Shown piece after piece: positions 19,009 to 30,345 of a stretch of DNA of 64,000 nt. This stretch comes from Kappaphycus alvarezii. Its lineage: Eukaryota; Rhodophyta; Florideophyceae; Gigartinales; Solieriaceae. A program made the position numbers and the translations under genes. The stretch covers positions 434,001 through 498,000 of the forward strand of contig NADL03000025.1 in the NCBI GenBank assembly GCA_002205965.3. The letters are read 5' to 3'. Every line of letters starts with the position of its first letter. The first letter of the stretch is position 1. The notes below the pieces were generated by a model. The model was not told the DNA's origin, did not search any database, and was given only the letters and a program-made list of their open reading frames with translations.

Positions 19009-20789
19009 ATGGCTACCAACTCACGTTCTACTAGCACCCGCCCCGGCACCATACAAGGCTAAAACAGGCTTGTAAGCCGTGCCAACATCTCCCACCTGGA
19101 TGATGTGATGTCGAAGAAGTTACTCGGCGTTTGCCGTGCAACTTTGGAGTACTTTGATCTAAGCACCTCCGGTGATCTCGAGCTCCCTGACGCCGAGGAA
19201 GTCAAGATGTTCGTGAAGCAGAGCTTTCCTCCGCCGAACTACCTGTTCGGAGAAGACTTCTTCAAAATGCCGTTGATGCCGATGATGGTTCTTAAGGACG
19301 TAGCGGACCTCTACGGGTGTGGAACCCCTGATTCGCCGCATGTTCGCGCAGTGAACCTCACCGCGGCCGAAGGCGTCAGTCCTGGGATCACCGCCGTTGT
19401 CTGGCTCTCCCCTCATGATGGACTCCGCGTCTTTCACTCGTTCCTTTATTGACCAGTACAATGCCGCTACTGAAGTTCAAGTTGTTCAACATTCGGCTCC
19501 TGAAGCTATCGGAACTGATCAGGACCGCCATGCTCAAGATCGTTCACGTGAACCAGCTTCGGCCCGTCAAGTTGAAAGAGAAGCCTAAACAACCAACCAT
19601 GGCCAAGTTCCGCAAGATCCCCGTGCTCGCAAAGGTCAGGCTCCCACTGGACTTGGAGATAGCGGACTCGCTCCGAGTGCCTCACAGAAAAACTCGAGCG
19701 GCAACATAGAGATCCAGAACCGTGGAGGAGACATCTACGTTACGATTCCGAACACGGGTAACTCCGCTCGTGCTCCGTTCCTTGGCAACATTTGTCGTCG
19801 TATGGTTGACAATGAGCCTCGCCGTGTGAGCTACTTCCAGGGCGCCATCTCCAAGGGCAAGCGCTTCACTGGAGACTTGTCAGAATCCATTCACACCACG
19901 CTCCAGATGTACGAGTTGACTGAACAGCAGTACGACCTGCTCCGGACGCAGATGGCCGAGCTCTTCGTGCACACTCTCGACGGCCCGCGCAACTCTTCTT
20001 CCTTCGTGAAATCAAGGCTTCAGAATCGTATCCGACGATCAAGCAGAAATGTTGGATGAGTATCACTCCGACGCTCGCCAACTCGAAGTCGAGGGACATC
20101 TCTCCCAGCTCCGCCTGCGCAAGCTAATGCAGGAGGAGAGCATCACGGACTTCAGCAAGGGACTCTCCACGCTCGTGACCAAGATTGAGGAGCTCGTTCC
20201 TCAGTGTCACCTTGAGTTCCAGACGGACCGACACAAGATTCGCTACCTCTGCTACGCCGTAGCTGAGTTCTCCGAATGGCCGCTCGGCCCAATGGAGAAC
20301 ATAAACGCCCAGAGGTACAGCTTCAACCGTCTATTCACTGCCACGCATGAGTCCATCCAGGCAAAGGCGAAGGTGAAAATGCTGCAAGGCGAAGTCACCG
20401 GACATTCAGTTCCGGCACACACCCACATCGGGCAGTACTCGCATAACCCGCGCTATGTCCGCCGTGGCAAGATAGCGTCAAGCTCCAACGGACCCACTCC
20501 GCGCAACTTCTATGAAGCTCGCCGCATGGGCATCTGCTTCAAGTGCCTTAACAAATGGGAGCCCAAGCACAAGTGCAAGCCCGGCGCTTTCCGCGAGAAT
20601 GTGCGCGATCGCGTCAAGTCTGGAGAATCGCTCGTACACTTGGTCTCATGCATCGTCGATGCTATCGAAGATGATGAAGATCATGATCAAGATGAGCCCG
20701 TCACGACCGCGCATGCTCAGGTCCAACAGCACCTTGAGAAGTTCGACTCCTACCACGCTAAGCTTGATCCTGCAACTTTTCGATGGTGA
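19009..20789 (+). pseudogene. Copia-1 gag, with zinc knuckle
   Basis: ATG at 19009 opens MATNSRSTSTRPGTIQG, stopped by TAA at 19060-19062. The same frame then continues (SRANISHLDD, ELPDAEEVKMFVKQSFPPP) to 19452. Gag continues in other frames: 19397-19588, 19802-20059 (FTGDLSESIHTTLQMYELT) and 20049-20789. The last has helical gag sequence and the knuckle CFKCLNKWEPKHKC at 20535-20576 (C-x2-C-x7-H-x-C). That spacing is unlike the usual CX2CX4HX4C and closer to the CFxCxEKWxPxHxC form. Gag forms the particle and binds the RNA. At least one stop and three frame changes make it inactive as read. Confidence 0.8.
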
Positions 20790-20924
20790 TTCGCAGGAAT
20801 CCGTCGACGAAGCGATCGTCACTTAACACATCACCAGTGCAACTAGTCCGTATCTCAACACGGACGACCGAAATTTTCTGGAGGGCGACGAGAACCACAG
20901 CCTCAACCTTTCCGCCCAGAATCA

Positions 20925-21254
20925 TTGAGGTCACCAACGATCAACTTCAACTATACGATCACGCCCACACATGCCGCCGGAGACCCATTCGAAGCAAGCA
21001 GACCGATTGGATTCTGTGTTGACATCGGCGCTCCACGCTCTGTGATCGGAAACCAAGAACTGTCGCGGCTTCTCCACCACCTTGGCTGCCGAGAGAAGAG
21101 ACTCAAAACATTGTCGAACTCGTTCCGTTTTGCGGATACAGTATTCGAGTCTCTCGGCACAACAGTCCTACGCTCTGAACTCCTCGCCATGTCGACACCA
21201 TACTCGTCGAGATGGATGTCGTCGACGCCAACGTTCCGGCACTCCTCGGACTAG
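20925..21254 (+). pseudogene. Copia-1 aspartic protease region
   Basis: The frame contains GFCVDIGAPRSVIGNQEL with the catalytic Asp at about 21021. The usual D-T/S-G-A active site reads D-I-G-A. It would cleave the Gag-Pol polyprotein. It is open for 109 codons between the gag and integrase remnants. Frame changes at both ends disconnect it. Confidence 0.75.
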
Positions 21255-21354
21255 ACGCCATGGATGAACATTCGCTGACACCATGCATCGTTACCAAAAC
21301 GTTGGTCAAACGAGTGGTTGAGCGAGGCAATCGACTGACCTGTAGAGCATCAAG

Positions 21355-22520
21355 TTGACTCGCGCGCAGTCCAAACATCTCTTTGTACCACTCAAGCTTC
21401 CTAAAGTCACGCGATTCACCCGCGTACAGCTTCACAAGCTACACAGGCAGTTCTTTCACCCATCGCCCGACAAGTTGTTCAACTTGATCAAGACGGCCCG
21501 GAACACGCTACGGCGGATAATAGAGAGGCATTGGAGGAGATCACCGCCCGGTGCGATCCATGTCAAAGGATGAAGACCGCGCCGCTTCGCTTCCGCGTCA
21601 GCTTCGGAGTTGGGAACGGCGCTTCAACGAACGCATCATCATCGACATCATGTACCTTGATGGACACCATGCTCCACATAGTCGATGAAGGCACGCACTT
21701 CAGCGTTGCCAAGTTCCTTCCGGACATCTCCGCAAGACGCTATACAAACAATCCTGAATTCATGGCCACCATCTACACAGGTATGCCTCATCGCACACTG
21801 GTGGACCAAGGCAGCTCCTTCGGCGGAGGTTTCGCTGAGCTTTGCCGCATCGGTGGCGTTTACGTCCAACGCACGGGCATCGAAGCCCACTCAAGTCTCA
21901 ACCTCGGCGAAAGATACCACCAACCACTCCGCACTGTATATCGCAAGCTCCGGTCGGAAATCCCGCCGCGGACAAGCATCTCACCCTGGCGTTGACCGTC
22001 AAAGCGATGAACAACACGCTTGGGCCGAATGGTGTCGTTCCATCGACCCTGGTATTCGGTGAGCATCCGCCTGTGTTTACACGCTCCGAGAGCATAACAA
22101 GCGCTCGACGCTTTACGACCGCGCAAAAATCGCGTTCGAAAGCGCACAAGGAGATGGAGAAGCACATGGCTAAGGTCCGTATTGACCATGCTTTGCACCA
22201 CGCGGTTTCACCAGAAGCCGACGTCACGTACGAGCGAAACGACGAAGTTCTTGTTTGGCGTGAGAAACTGGTCAACAACCGCATTGGCGAATGGGTTGGA
22301 CCATTCCGTCGACGACTGGGACCGGAAAGAAGCTCGTGTATGTTCGCGATTCACTGGTCGGCCCTTTCGTCCGTTCAACCTCGCGCAGGTCAAGGTACCT
22401 CCGCCCCGAAGTCGCCGCTCACATATTTGTGTTGTGGTTCAAAGGCCTTCGCAAGTGCCACTCTCACACCCGCATGACGGAAGTCATGCCACCCGACGAC
22501 CCGCGCGCCAAATCGAAATG
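21355..22520 (+). pseudogene. Copia-1 integrase
   Basis: The zinc-binding N-terminus is split between frames: LHKLHRQFFHPSPDKLFNLI (21430-21490), then CDPCQRMKT (about 21552). The core has VDEGTHFSVAKFLPD, the second catalytic Asp in VDQGSSFGG (about 21804) and Glu in GERYHQPLR (about 21909); the 35-codon step agrees with D,D-35-E. The first Asp lies in another frame (IIDIMYLDG, near 21640). The C-terminal domain follows in another frame: TYERNDEVLVWREKLVNNRI, EWVGPF (22220-22310). Inserts the cDNA into the host genome; here inactivated by frameshifts. Confidence 0.85.
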
Positions 22521-22559
22521 AAGAAGGCCATCCGCGATGAGGTCGACGGGTGATGAGCC

Positions 22560-23330
22560 GCGGCTGCTTCAAGGTCATGAAGAAACGCCAAGTACCCCGC
22601 ACGCCAACGTTCTCCCGTGCAAGTACGTACTCGCGATCAAGTGACGAAACGGACGCACAGAGGTACAAGGCTCGTTTCGTACTCGGCGGTCATCGAGACA
22701 GACGCAAGGCGTTCCTCGTGCACACGTCAAAACAGTGCAACCCTCGTCAACCCGGCTTCTGCTTGCCAACTCGGAGATGAACGACTTCGACCTTTGGTCT
22801 GAGGACGCCGCAAGCGTACACTCAAGCCGACGAACCACTGGCACGCCTGTCATCATCTATGATGTGCCACCCGAATTCGGACTTGCAGACGACGAGTGCC
22901 TTCAAGTCGTCAAGCCTGTGTATGGCCTCTCCGATCGGGCGAATTGGCATACACCATCGATCGCCATCACCGCAAGACTTACACATGGTCCCGCTTGCGT
23001 CCGACCCAGGTCTTCATTGAAAACCGACGGGATGTGTGCGGGATGAGCGGCTTGTATGTTGACGACCTCCTCAAACAGGCGACAAGGCATTCCGCAAAGT
23101 GCAAGGCAACGTCCAAGAAGTTCAGCACGAAGGTCAAAGCTCAACTGCCGATCGAGTTCACCGGCTTCAACATCGAGCGAACACCGGGGCATGCTGACCA
23201 TAAGCCAAAACGATACCTCCGCAAGCTTGAGGAGCTCCCCAGTGACGCCACTTCGCGAGTTCCGATCCATGCGGATGAAGCTCGGATGGCTTGCCAACAC
23301 CCGACCTGACGTCCTGTTCGAGATCGCCAC
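22560..23330 (+). pseudogene. Copia-1 reverse transcriptase
   Basis: Recognisable pieces are YKARFVLGGHRDRRK (22660), VIIYDVPPEFGL, VVKPVYGLSDRANWHT (22905-22950), the catalytic YVDDLL (YVDD at 23054-23065), FSTKVKAQLPIEFTGFNIER (23120-23175) and WLANTRPDVLFEIATLAQ. These match palm and thumb landmarks of copia RT. The N-terminal fingers are poorly recognisable and several frames are used. Confidence 0.82.
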
Positions 23331-23375
23331 TCTCGCGCAAGTGACGCTGGAGCAATTCAACTCCGACCGCAAAGG

Positions 23376-23960
23376 ATGCATTATGCGACTGAATCGCTCT
23401 GTGCGATACGCAGTACTCACCGCGTTCCCCTGGCCATCCCCAAGCTCGACGCAAAGTCACTGCGTGTCGTTGGATTTTCCGACGCATCCTTCGCAAACAA
23501 CCGCGACCTCTCCACGCAACTCGGTTACATCGTGCTACTTGTCGACCGATGTGGCAACAGCGCTCCGTTGGTATTCAAGTCGTACAAGTCGCGTCGCATA
23601 ACACGCTCCGCGATGGCCGCGAAGTAATCGCTTTCGCCGACATGAGTGATGCCGCAGTGATGCTGAACAAGGAAGTTTCCCGCTTGCTAAACCGTCGCAT
23701 ACCGCTGCAGCTCCTTACGGACTCCAAGTGACTCTTCGCTGTCATCTCCAAGGGCTCCCGCATATCGGAAAAACGCCTCATGCTAGACATAGCGGCCGCG
23801 TGAGCAGTTCCACAACATGGATGGTATGGATATTGGGCTCGTGCGCAGTGCCGACAATCTCGCCGACGGGCTCACAAGCCCATGCAACAAGCCGTGCTAC
23901 GTGATGTCATAAGCAACGGCAAGCTTCACGTAACACCAGTTCAAACCATTATCCGCACGC
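23376..23960 (+). pseudogene. Copia-1 RNase H and pol C-terminus
   Basis: GFSDASFANNRDLSTQLGYI (about 23471-23530) with the copia RNase H Asp is followed by VFKSYKSRRITRSAMAAK, VIAFADMSDAAVMLNKEVS, PLQLLTDSK and, after frame changes, VRSADNLADGLT-like sequence and MQQAVLRDVISNGKLHV (from 23882). These are the last conserved copia blocks. Removes RNA from the RNA-DNA hybrid. The end near 23960 is estimated. Confidence 0.8.
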
Positions 23961-25040
23961 CACAAGAAAATTGTGCACACCTGTCGTCGCTCACAAATGA
24001 GGTTCACTGTTCGCCTCTCTATCCGCCTAAGTGTGCAGGGGTATTTCTGCCTGCAACTGTACGCCGCGTCCACAACACCACACCATCGTGTTACTTGGTC
24101 ACATTTTCTGCCAACCATCCTTCCTCGTACCCTTCGCAATGCCTGGGTAATTCCAATATCCGCGTGGTACACAATGCAACCAAACCTCTGAAGCGCCTCC
24201 CGTACCCGTGGCCGAATCCACAATATAGGTTTCAGGAGGATGAAAGCTTTATTCTTTGATTCCTGTGTGCATGAGCGCCAATTGGAAGGATAAAGACGGA
24301 CAAAGCAGCCTTATGTTTGGCTTGACAGCGAAGTAGTGCCCCGCAATGGAACCGTTCGGCAACGCTAAATTTGTCAAACCTATCATGGCACCTCTCGGTA
24401 ATACAAAGCCTCGACGCATTGGGGAGAGAAGGTATGATCCACGAAAGCAGAACGTAGCACACAACTGCAGCCCAGAAACCCAGCAATACGAAAAAATTCA
24501 TCAATTTCTCCATGGTAATGGCGAAAGAGATAAGAGAGCACAATGTAAAACATTAGAATAATATCGGGGAGCCGTTTGAAGAGTTTTTGGAAGAAGGACG
24601 TACCTCGAGGGAGCGCAATAGAGATGGTGTTGAGCTTTTCTGTGAATATATGGAGGAAATGTTAGTGTATGAGGATGAAGGTGGGAACAAACAAAAATAT
24701 TTTGGCATATTAACTTACGCTGAAGCCCCATGTGGAAATGATTCCAGCCGCGAAAAATGCAATAGCCGATGATGACGAGATGAAGGGTTATCGACCGTCA
24801 GGAAACTACTGGGTTATTGAAATGTTCATGAAAAAAAGATAGCAAGGCCATACAGGAGGTATCGAATGAAAGGCAGAAAAAATTGCAGGCCCGGTAATGA
24901 AGAAACAAGAGGACACTAAGTGCAGTAGGGCGCATCTGATGAGATTTATAGCGATTCAAATCAGCACAAGGTCACCGAAAGAGACAAATACGACAAGCAA
25001 ACAAATCCGGATTCTAATCTGAATACTCTACATGTATCTC
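23961..25040. other. transition to AT-rich DNA; one unassigned minus-strand membrane-like ORF
   Basis: The region just after Copia-1 should contain its 3' LTR, but I find no sequence matching 18650-18990. A minus-strand ORF (24232-24543, 103 codons) has a hydrophobic segment NFFVLLGFWAAVVCYVLL. In a second frame the strand reads RRGFVLPRGAMIGLTNLALP, so a frameshifted small membrane protein is possible. No family recognised. Confidence 0.3.
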
Positions 25041-26110
25041 ACCAAGCATCTTCATTTTTGGAGCCATATTCGAATAGTCTGAGTTTGATTAAATCTATAA
25101 TCGCTGCTGAAAGAGAAAAGGAGGCGTTTCAGAAGGCCAATTATTTTGAGAATGAGAATGTACCGCACTCATGTATCCAAAGCAAGCGGGTTTCGAGCCG
25201 GGTGTCGGTGAGGACTCTAAATAATCTAAATAAATCGTTAGCACAGAATGAAAACCCTGGAGAATCTGAAAGCTTCTGAAATGAGCATGTAATTTCGGAG
25301 GAAAATGATCATGAGAAGCAAACAGAGACATACCGAACCACTGCATCACGGCTCAGAGAGGATCATGATTTAGAGATAATAGCGCTTTATTGGCGATTAG
25401 AAGAACTGAAAAGATCTCCAAACAAAAATACGGCCGTTAGTTTGCAGTGTAGAGTACCAACACAAAGATACCGTTTAAAAAAGCGGAAAACGCGAAAAGT
25501 TATGAGGAAAAACAATTTCGATTCCAAAAATAACAGTAGAATCAGCAAGTAAGGAAATGAGAGATCTATTTCGGGTCGCTTTAAATGATGTTAACGCTTG
25601 AAGAAGTCACGAAAGGCCACTTGGAATTGAAATTATTAATTCCAGATGAACTTTAGAAAGGTAAAAGTGAATAAACTTGGATCCGATTAAATTATTATAA
25701 AGCGGAATATTACAAGATATGGTTCGAAGAAGTTAGGTCACTCAGCAGTAGCATTGCGATGGCTGTGAGATGAGATGGAGCCAAAGTTATGCATTTGCTA
25801 GTTAACTTTATTCAAGGTCTTAAAATCAGACTCTCACGAACGCTTGCTAAATCCTATCGGCTTCAGCTCTCCCAATATTCCTTGGAAGCATTCAAAGAAA
25901 GATAAAGCCAATGGAAATGGAATTATACCCTCCAGAAAGTAGTCTCAGTATACCACAACAACAAAATCATCGTGATTCCATTCCATTTCCTCAACATTTG
26001 TGATCTGCTTCACCATACTTCCCGCAAATTACCACTTCAGAACATTCAGAATGAGTGCCAGCACCTGGAATGAATGCCTTCTTCTCAAACTAATCTCAGT
26101 CCATCATTTT
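25040..26110 (+). pseudogene. degenerate gag-like coding tract
   Basis: An open frame with few stops (25058 to about 25550) is rich in charged residues (KSIIAAEREKEAFQKANYFE, LREDHDLEIIALYWRLEELK). A downstream frame reads VNFIQGLKIRLSRTLAKSYR and LSQYSLEAFKER (about 25800-25905), resembling the capsid-like part of LTR-retrotransposon Gag. No protease or knuckle follows. Assignment to Gag is tentative. Confidence 0.35.
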
Positions 26111-27890
26111 ACATTCCACCGCCCCGACGACAAAACATGTCTTTTTGCGAAATGACAGGCTTCTGCCGCCAGTAGAATTTTTCCCGGCTGCAAAGAAGCA
26201 TTTAGTTTTGCGTGCTGGGTTGGAATGGCACGTCAAGTTAAAAAAGTGAGGCCCTCTGAGCGCTGGAAGGTGTTACCAATCCACTCCACCGCGGGATAGA
26301 ATGGAATCAGAAGCGCTGTTTTGCAATAGTTGATTATTTTGGAACAAAGCAGATCTGCAATAGTGCTCGCACATCGAGGCATAAAAAACAGGAACTCAAC
26401 GCTTTCATGGAATTATTTTGCAACGTCGGGAATTATTAGTAGGATAAAGTGCTGTATTCCACTGCGTTTGAGATGTAAAGAATTACCGGCCATTGCGGGG
26501 GTGAACGTGAGATATAGAAGGTGGTACTTATGAACTTGCTTCGTCAAGGATTCATATGATTGGAATGATGTCGCCTTGCTTTAAAAATAATGGAAAATTA
26601 ATCATATTGCGCAATAGTGCAGAATAAGAAGAAGAAGATTGCAAGCCTTGTCAAGGCTTCCATAATAATAGAATTTATGTACAAAACGTTCGTGTAAATA
26701 TCTTCTCGTCATTTAGAAGAAAGAACACACAGAGATGTGCGAGTGATGTGTCTGATGCCATGAGGTAGAATTATGCCACGCTCTGTCTTGCTCGCCCACC
26801 ACTATGACGACCGTCACAAGAATGCTATTGCGTTTTGCATCCATTGCGCAGGTCTTAGGACGTTTATCCGGCTCGACAAGGGACCTTCACGGGAAAATAG
26901 GTAGAATGGGGAAGAGGAGAAATAGAAGTGTTCAAAGTACTTGTATGAAGATCATTGCGGATGAGGGAAAGATTACCATTGTTTTTATTACGAATAGGAG
27001 GGTTGAAGTTTTCAAGAAGGGCGGGTGGAGACTAAATAAGCGCATAAAAATCACGATACTTATTTTAGACAACATATCAGGCTGAAGAGGGGTAAGACGA
27101 AAAAGAATAAGCATGCACTTCAGCAGGCTATTTGTGATATGGTATTTGATTCGCCTGCGGAACCGATGACAATGTCTCACCATTTACCGAGAAAAGACAA
27201 TTTGTGGTATTACTGCGGATATGACAGAGTGTGTTGACCGTTCTCGGTTATGGAATTGGAATTTAGCTAAGTTTAATCTGGATTGCTGGTGATCACTAAC
27301 CAGTATAGTTGACAGTGTAATTTAGCTACCTGTAATTAGGTAGATTTGTATTAGCTCACAATAGATAATTATCTGGGTCCAAAAACCCCGGGGTTGGCCT
27401 GTATACAGGGCAGTTTCCGACACCACTTACCAACAGTAAAGGTAAGGCTTTTTTACCTGTAAACCATTCCTTAACGGTGTAAAATCCTGGTTTAACCGTC
27501 GTTCATGCATAGGTTGCCCTATCGTCGCCCCGTTTTCGGTTGATCCCACTGTTTACCGCTCAGTCGCCCGTCTTAGATGGATTCCCCTCCACACTGTGTT
27601 GTGTTGCCCTTCCCTTTCCCCTGTGTTCTCTCTATTGAGCCCGGTCATTCTGCGGTATTTACGGTTAACGAACCAGCGCTACCGACGTTTTCGGTGATCT
27701 CTTTACCAATTACCGCTAGCGGGGTTTTATCTTGCACAATTTTGAAGATTTTTATGAAGTCCCTTCCGCCATGCTTTATGATGCTCCACTGCGGCAAAAG
27801 TAAATTCGCGTAGAAGTGGGGAAGGAGCATAATCCAATGGCAGCGCCCCATCTGGATTATTCTTAGGATTTGGTGCTATGGTAGCATTTT
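26111..27890. other. AT-rich, no recognised gene
   Basis: Short frames only; 26804-27085 (plus) and 27645-27921 (minus) are the longest. The latter includes KIFKIVQDKTPLAVIGKEIT, which looks protein-like but is unassigned. A small inverted repeat TACCTGTAATTAGGTA occurs near 27327-27345. Confidence 0.35.
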
Positions 27891-28343
27891 TTGATGCTGC
27901 CATTAAGCTGCGCTCTTTCAAGCAACATGCGAATGTTGTTTCATGTCCGCAACATCACAATACTGTTTTTACTTCTTGTACTCACTTTTGTGCAGATTGC
28001 AGGCCCTCCGATTCTTGCGCCTACCGCCATGGTTACCAAAGATGCAGATGGTGATACCTTAATATTTTGGACTGGTTCACACGAGGTTCATGTCAGTGAC
28101 GGCCATAATATGCATCTATTTTGGAAAGTCCCAGTTGGAAGCCTCGATAGTGAGATGATTGCTAGTGTTTTTCGTTCATATCAATGGTATGTCACGAAAA
28201 TTCGCTCGTTTGGTAAGGATGTGGAGGCCCTGACAATCAAAAGTTGGTTGCACAAGGAAGGACACCGGACAGATGGATTGAGAACCGGGTTACCGTGGGT
28301 GACAACAAGGTGCCTCTACTGTGCTCAGTGTCATGCACAGTAG
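27891..28343 (+). CDS. hypothetical secreted or membrane-anchored protein
   Basis: A 150-codon ORF, the longest in the AT-rich block. A probable start is Met13 (27927, MRMLFHVRN), directly before a hydrophobic core ITILFLLLVLTFVQIAG that fits a signal peptide or N-terminal anchor. The mature part has mixed polar composition (FWTGSHEVHVSDGHNMHLFW, VFRSYQWYVTKIRSFGKDVE) and a Cys pair near the end (RCLYCAQCHAQ). No family recognised, no intron evident. Could be real, or a chance ORF with signal-like composition. Confidence 0.4.
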   Translation: MMLPLSCALSSNMRMLFHVRNITILFLLLVLTFVQIAGPPILAPTAMVTKDADGDTLIFWTGSHEVHVSDGHNMHLFWKVPVGSLDSEMIASVFRSYQWYVTKIRSFGKDVEALTIKSWLHKEGHRTDGLRTGLPWVTTRCLYCAQCHAQ

Positions 28344-28689
28344 CGTTTAAGTGTTGGAATATCATGCTGATAGTGAACTAAAGTGAGAGAGCATGTGAAG
28401 AATGGAGGTGATGGTAACAGCGTATATAGAACTCGAAGGTAGACAAGGCATTCCCGGGTGGGTAAAAGATAATGAATATTGGTAGCCATGTCTAATTCCG
28501 GTAATGAACGCAAGGAGTACATCATCCACCGGAACCAGATAGCCGTCCGCAGTGGGATTTGTGTTTTTCACGATAAAAAAGAGACGAATGTTGATTTGCA
28601 TTACTTCAACTTCTCCCAACAAGTTTTAGAACCTTTCTTAACCTTTACCGCAACATGCTTTAGGTATCAAGCAACTCTCATGAAAACAT
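28344..28689. other. no assigned gene
   Basis: A minus-strand frame at 28362-28622 (includes NPTADGYLVPVDDVLLAFIT) is protein-like but unassigned. It could belong to the degenerate minus-strand tract that starts at 29135. Confidence 0.25.
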
Positions 28690-29135
28690 AAACAGCACCT
28701 ATACCTTTATACCGGTCTCTGTAAAGGTGGCTCTCAATGCCAAACTGATCTTTCTTGCCATTCACTTTCATGGCGGCTGGAACCCCGGATTCGACGAAAG
28801 AAGCACCTGTCTTCGCCTTGTTGAGAAATCCAATTCCCATAAGACAAATGATCTCCTCATATTGAATACCACACGGGAATCCCAGAGAATCTGAACGTGT
28901 CTTTCAGGACTGATAAATAACCTTGACCATTTGCAGTTTCATCGGCGCGCTCTTGAAGCTTAATATAGGTGCCTTAATCGCCCATTAAAAAAGGCTTTCT
29001 GTCAATTTCAGGGTATAAGGACATTCAAACTTGACAAAATTTGCCCTAATGAGTATCTATCTTGGAGATATGACTGGGGAAGTGTAGCTGTAGATGTTAT
29101 TGTTTTGGTCTCTTCAACGAGAATTTTCATCCGTT
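28690..29135 (-). pseudogene. unidentified degenerate gene, minus strand
   Basis: Protein-like stretches run in order on the minus strand: SYLQDRYSLGQILSSLNV, then YPEIDRKPFLMGD, a stop, GTYIKLQERADETANGQGYL, SVLKDTFRFSGIPVWYSI, and after a frame change MGIGFLNKAKTGASFVESGV, PAAMKVNGKKDQFGIESHLY, RDRYKGIGAVYVF. The composition is far from random for AT-rich DNA. I recognise no family. At least one stop and two frame changes interrupt it. Confidence 0.4.
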
Positions 29136-29940
29136 GACTGAGATATTTTGGAGCAATGACGCGCTAAGGACAAGGGAATTTGTTCTTTTGCAGTAGTTAA
29201 TTCACCCCTGGGGCAGATTTCATGCTTATTGTCCTCACAATGTGGTCGCTCCAAGCGCGATTGCGCGCTCGTCACGATGAACGCCAAAGGGGTGACAAGC
29301 CTTGCAATCTAAATGACGGGCGGGCTACCAATGGGAGAAAGAACGCAGTCACCGCAGCTTCATGGAAGACCATTTCTGCCCGAAACTCATCGCAGATAGT
29401 AGTTGAAGCGGATGAATTGAGGCATAGCGTCGGAGACAACTCGCCTTTGATTTGGAGATCTTTAAAGCACATCGTACTCGTACATTAGGAGCGTAGCTTC
29501 CCTCTGTAATAGCTGATTTGCAGGAAGCAGCGCTGTTGCCCCATCCAACGCAAAATAAAATTTGCAGTTGCTTACAACTTTTGAGATGAGGTGATTTCAT
29601 GGAATCTTTTTCAATCTCTCCTTCCAACACTCGCTCTCAAGTGCATTTAATGCACACAAAAAAGGCCCGGCGTTGCTGAAATGCAATGTCGGGGCGCAAC
29701 TTTGCGCCGCGACGAGTCAATTCAAAAAGCCTCCACAAAACACTCGCAAGCGATGCCCTGATCGAGCCATACCATGTCGGACATTAAGCAATAAAAAAGG
29801 CTCGTACCGCCCTAAAAATAGAAAAACAACCTACGTTGTACAGACCTCCCTACAAGCACATGCTTATTTCCACCCTTACACACCTTTCGCTCCCCTCACC
29901 TCCACAGAAGTCTCAATCAACGACCCCTTCTAAATTCGAA
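29136..29940. other. no recognised gene
   Basis: Two plus-strand ORFs (29222-29488, 29673-29933) and one minus-strand ORF (29349-29630) without recognised domains. Confidence 0.3.
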
Positions 29941-29981
29941 AGTTGAAGCTCCTGGCAGCCTCATTTCCACCTTATTACCGC

Positions 29982-30345
29982 CGTTTTGGATCATTCTGCT
30001 AGATTTGTTATCACTAATAGTGGTGACTATTTCATTAAGACTTGTTCAATTGAAACTAGATATATGAATCTAAATTTGAGAGGAAATGGTAGCAATATTA
30101 ATGAAATTGTCTAACAAATTACTCGTCCCATAATTATACCAGTCGGCAGTGACACCATTTTCCCCGATTGAGAAATTGCCATAGGTGCCGCTTTGCATGT
30201 ATTAGATGGTGGATCAAAGGAATTTAATGCTGTTCAACTAAGTTCATGTGCAGAAACAGCTTGTGTTGTTTCTGGAGGGGCCGATAGTTCAATGAGATTA
30301 TGGAATGCGGAAAACTCTGAGGCTCTCTATATTCGAATTAACGTT
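29982..30345 (+). pseudogene. WD40-repeat protein fragment
   Basis: Two WD40-type units can be read: VLDHSARFVITNSGDYFIKT (about 29982), and LHVLDGGSKEFNAVQLSSCA ... CVVSGGADSSMRLWNAENSE (30193-30330), which has the classic H/D...V..GG.D...RLW pattern. WD40 repeats build beta-propeller scaffolds. A stop lies between the units (near 30110-30170) and no further blades are recognised, so this is a decayed or fragmentary gene. Which WD40 family it came from cannot be told. Confidence 0.6.

Larger units (their letters stand above)
18650..23960 (+). mobile_element. Copia-1: broken Ty1/copia-type LTR retrotransposon, GC-rich
   Basis: Domains appear in Ty1/copia order: gag with a CCHC-like knuckle, aspartic protease, integrase (HHCC, catalytic core, C-terminal domain), reverse transcriptase (YVDD) and RNase H. 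They are spread over many frames. Integrase before RT excludes Ty3/gypsy. The coding part is clearly GC-richer than the AT-rich DNA on both sides, suggesting a later insertion than its surroundings. No LTR pair was recognised. Confidence 0.9.
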
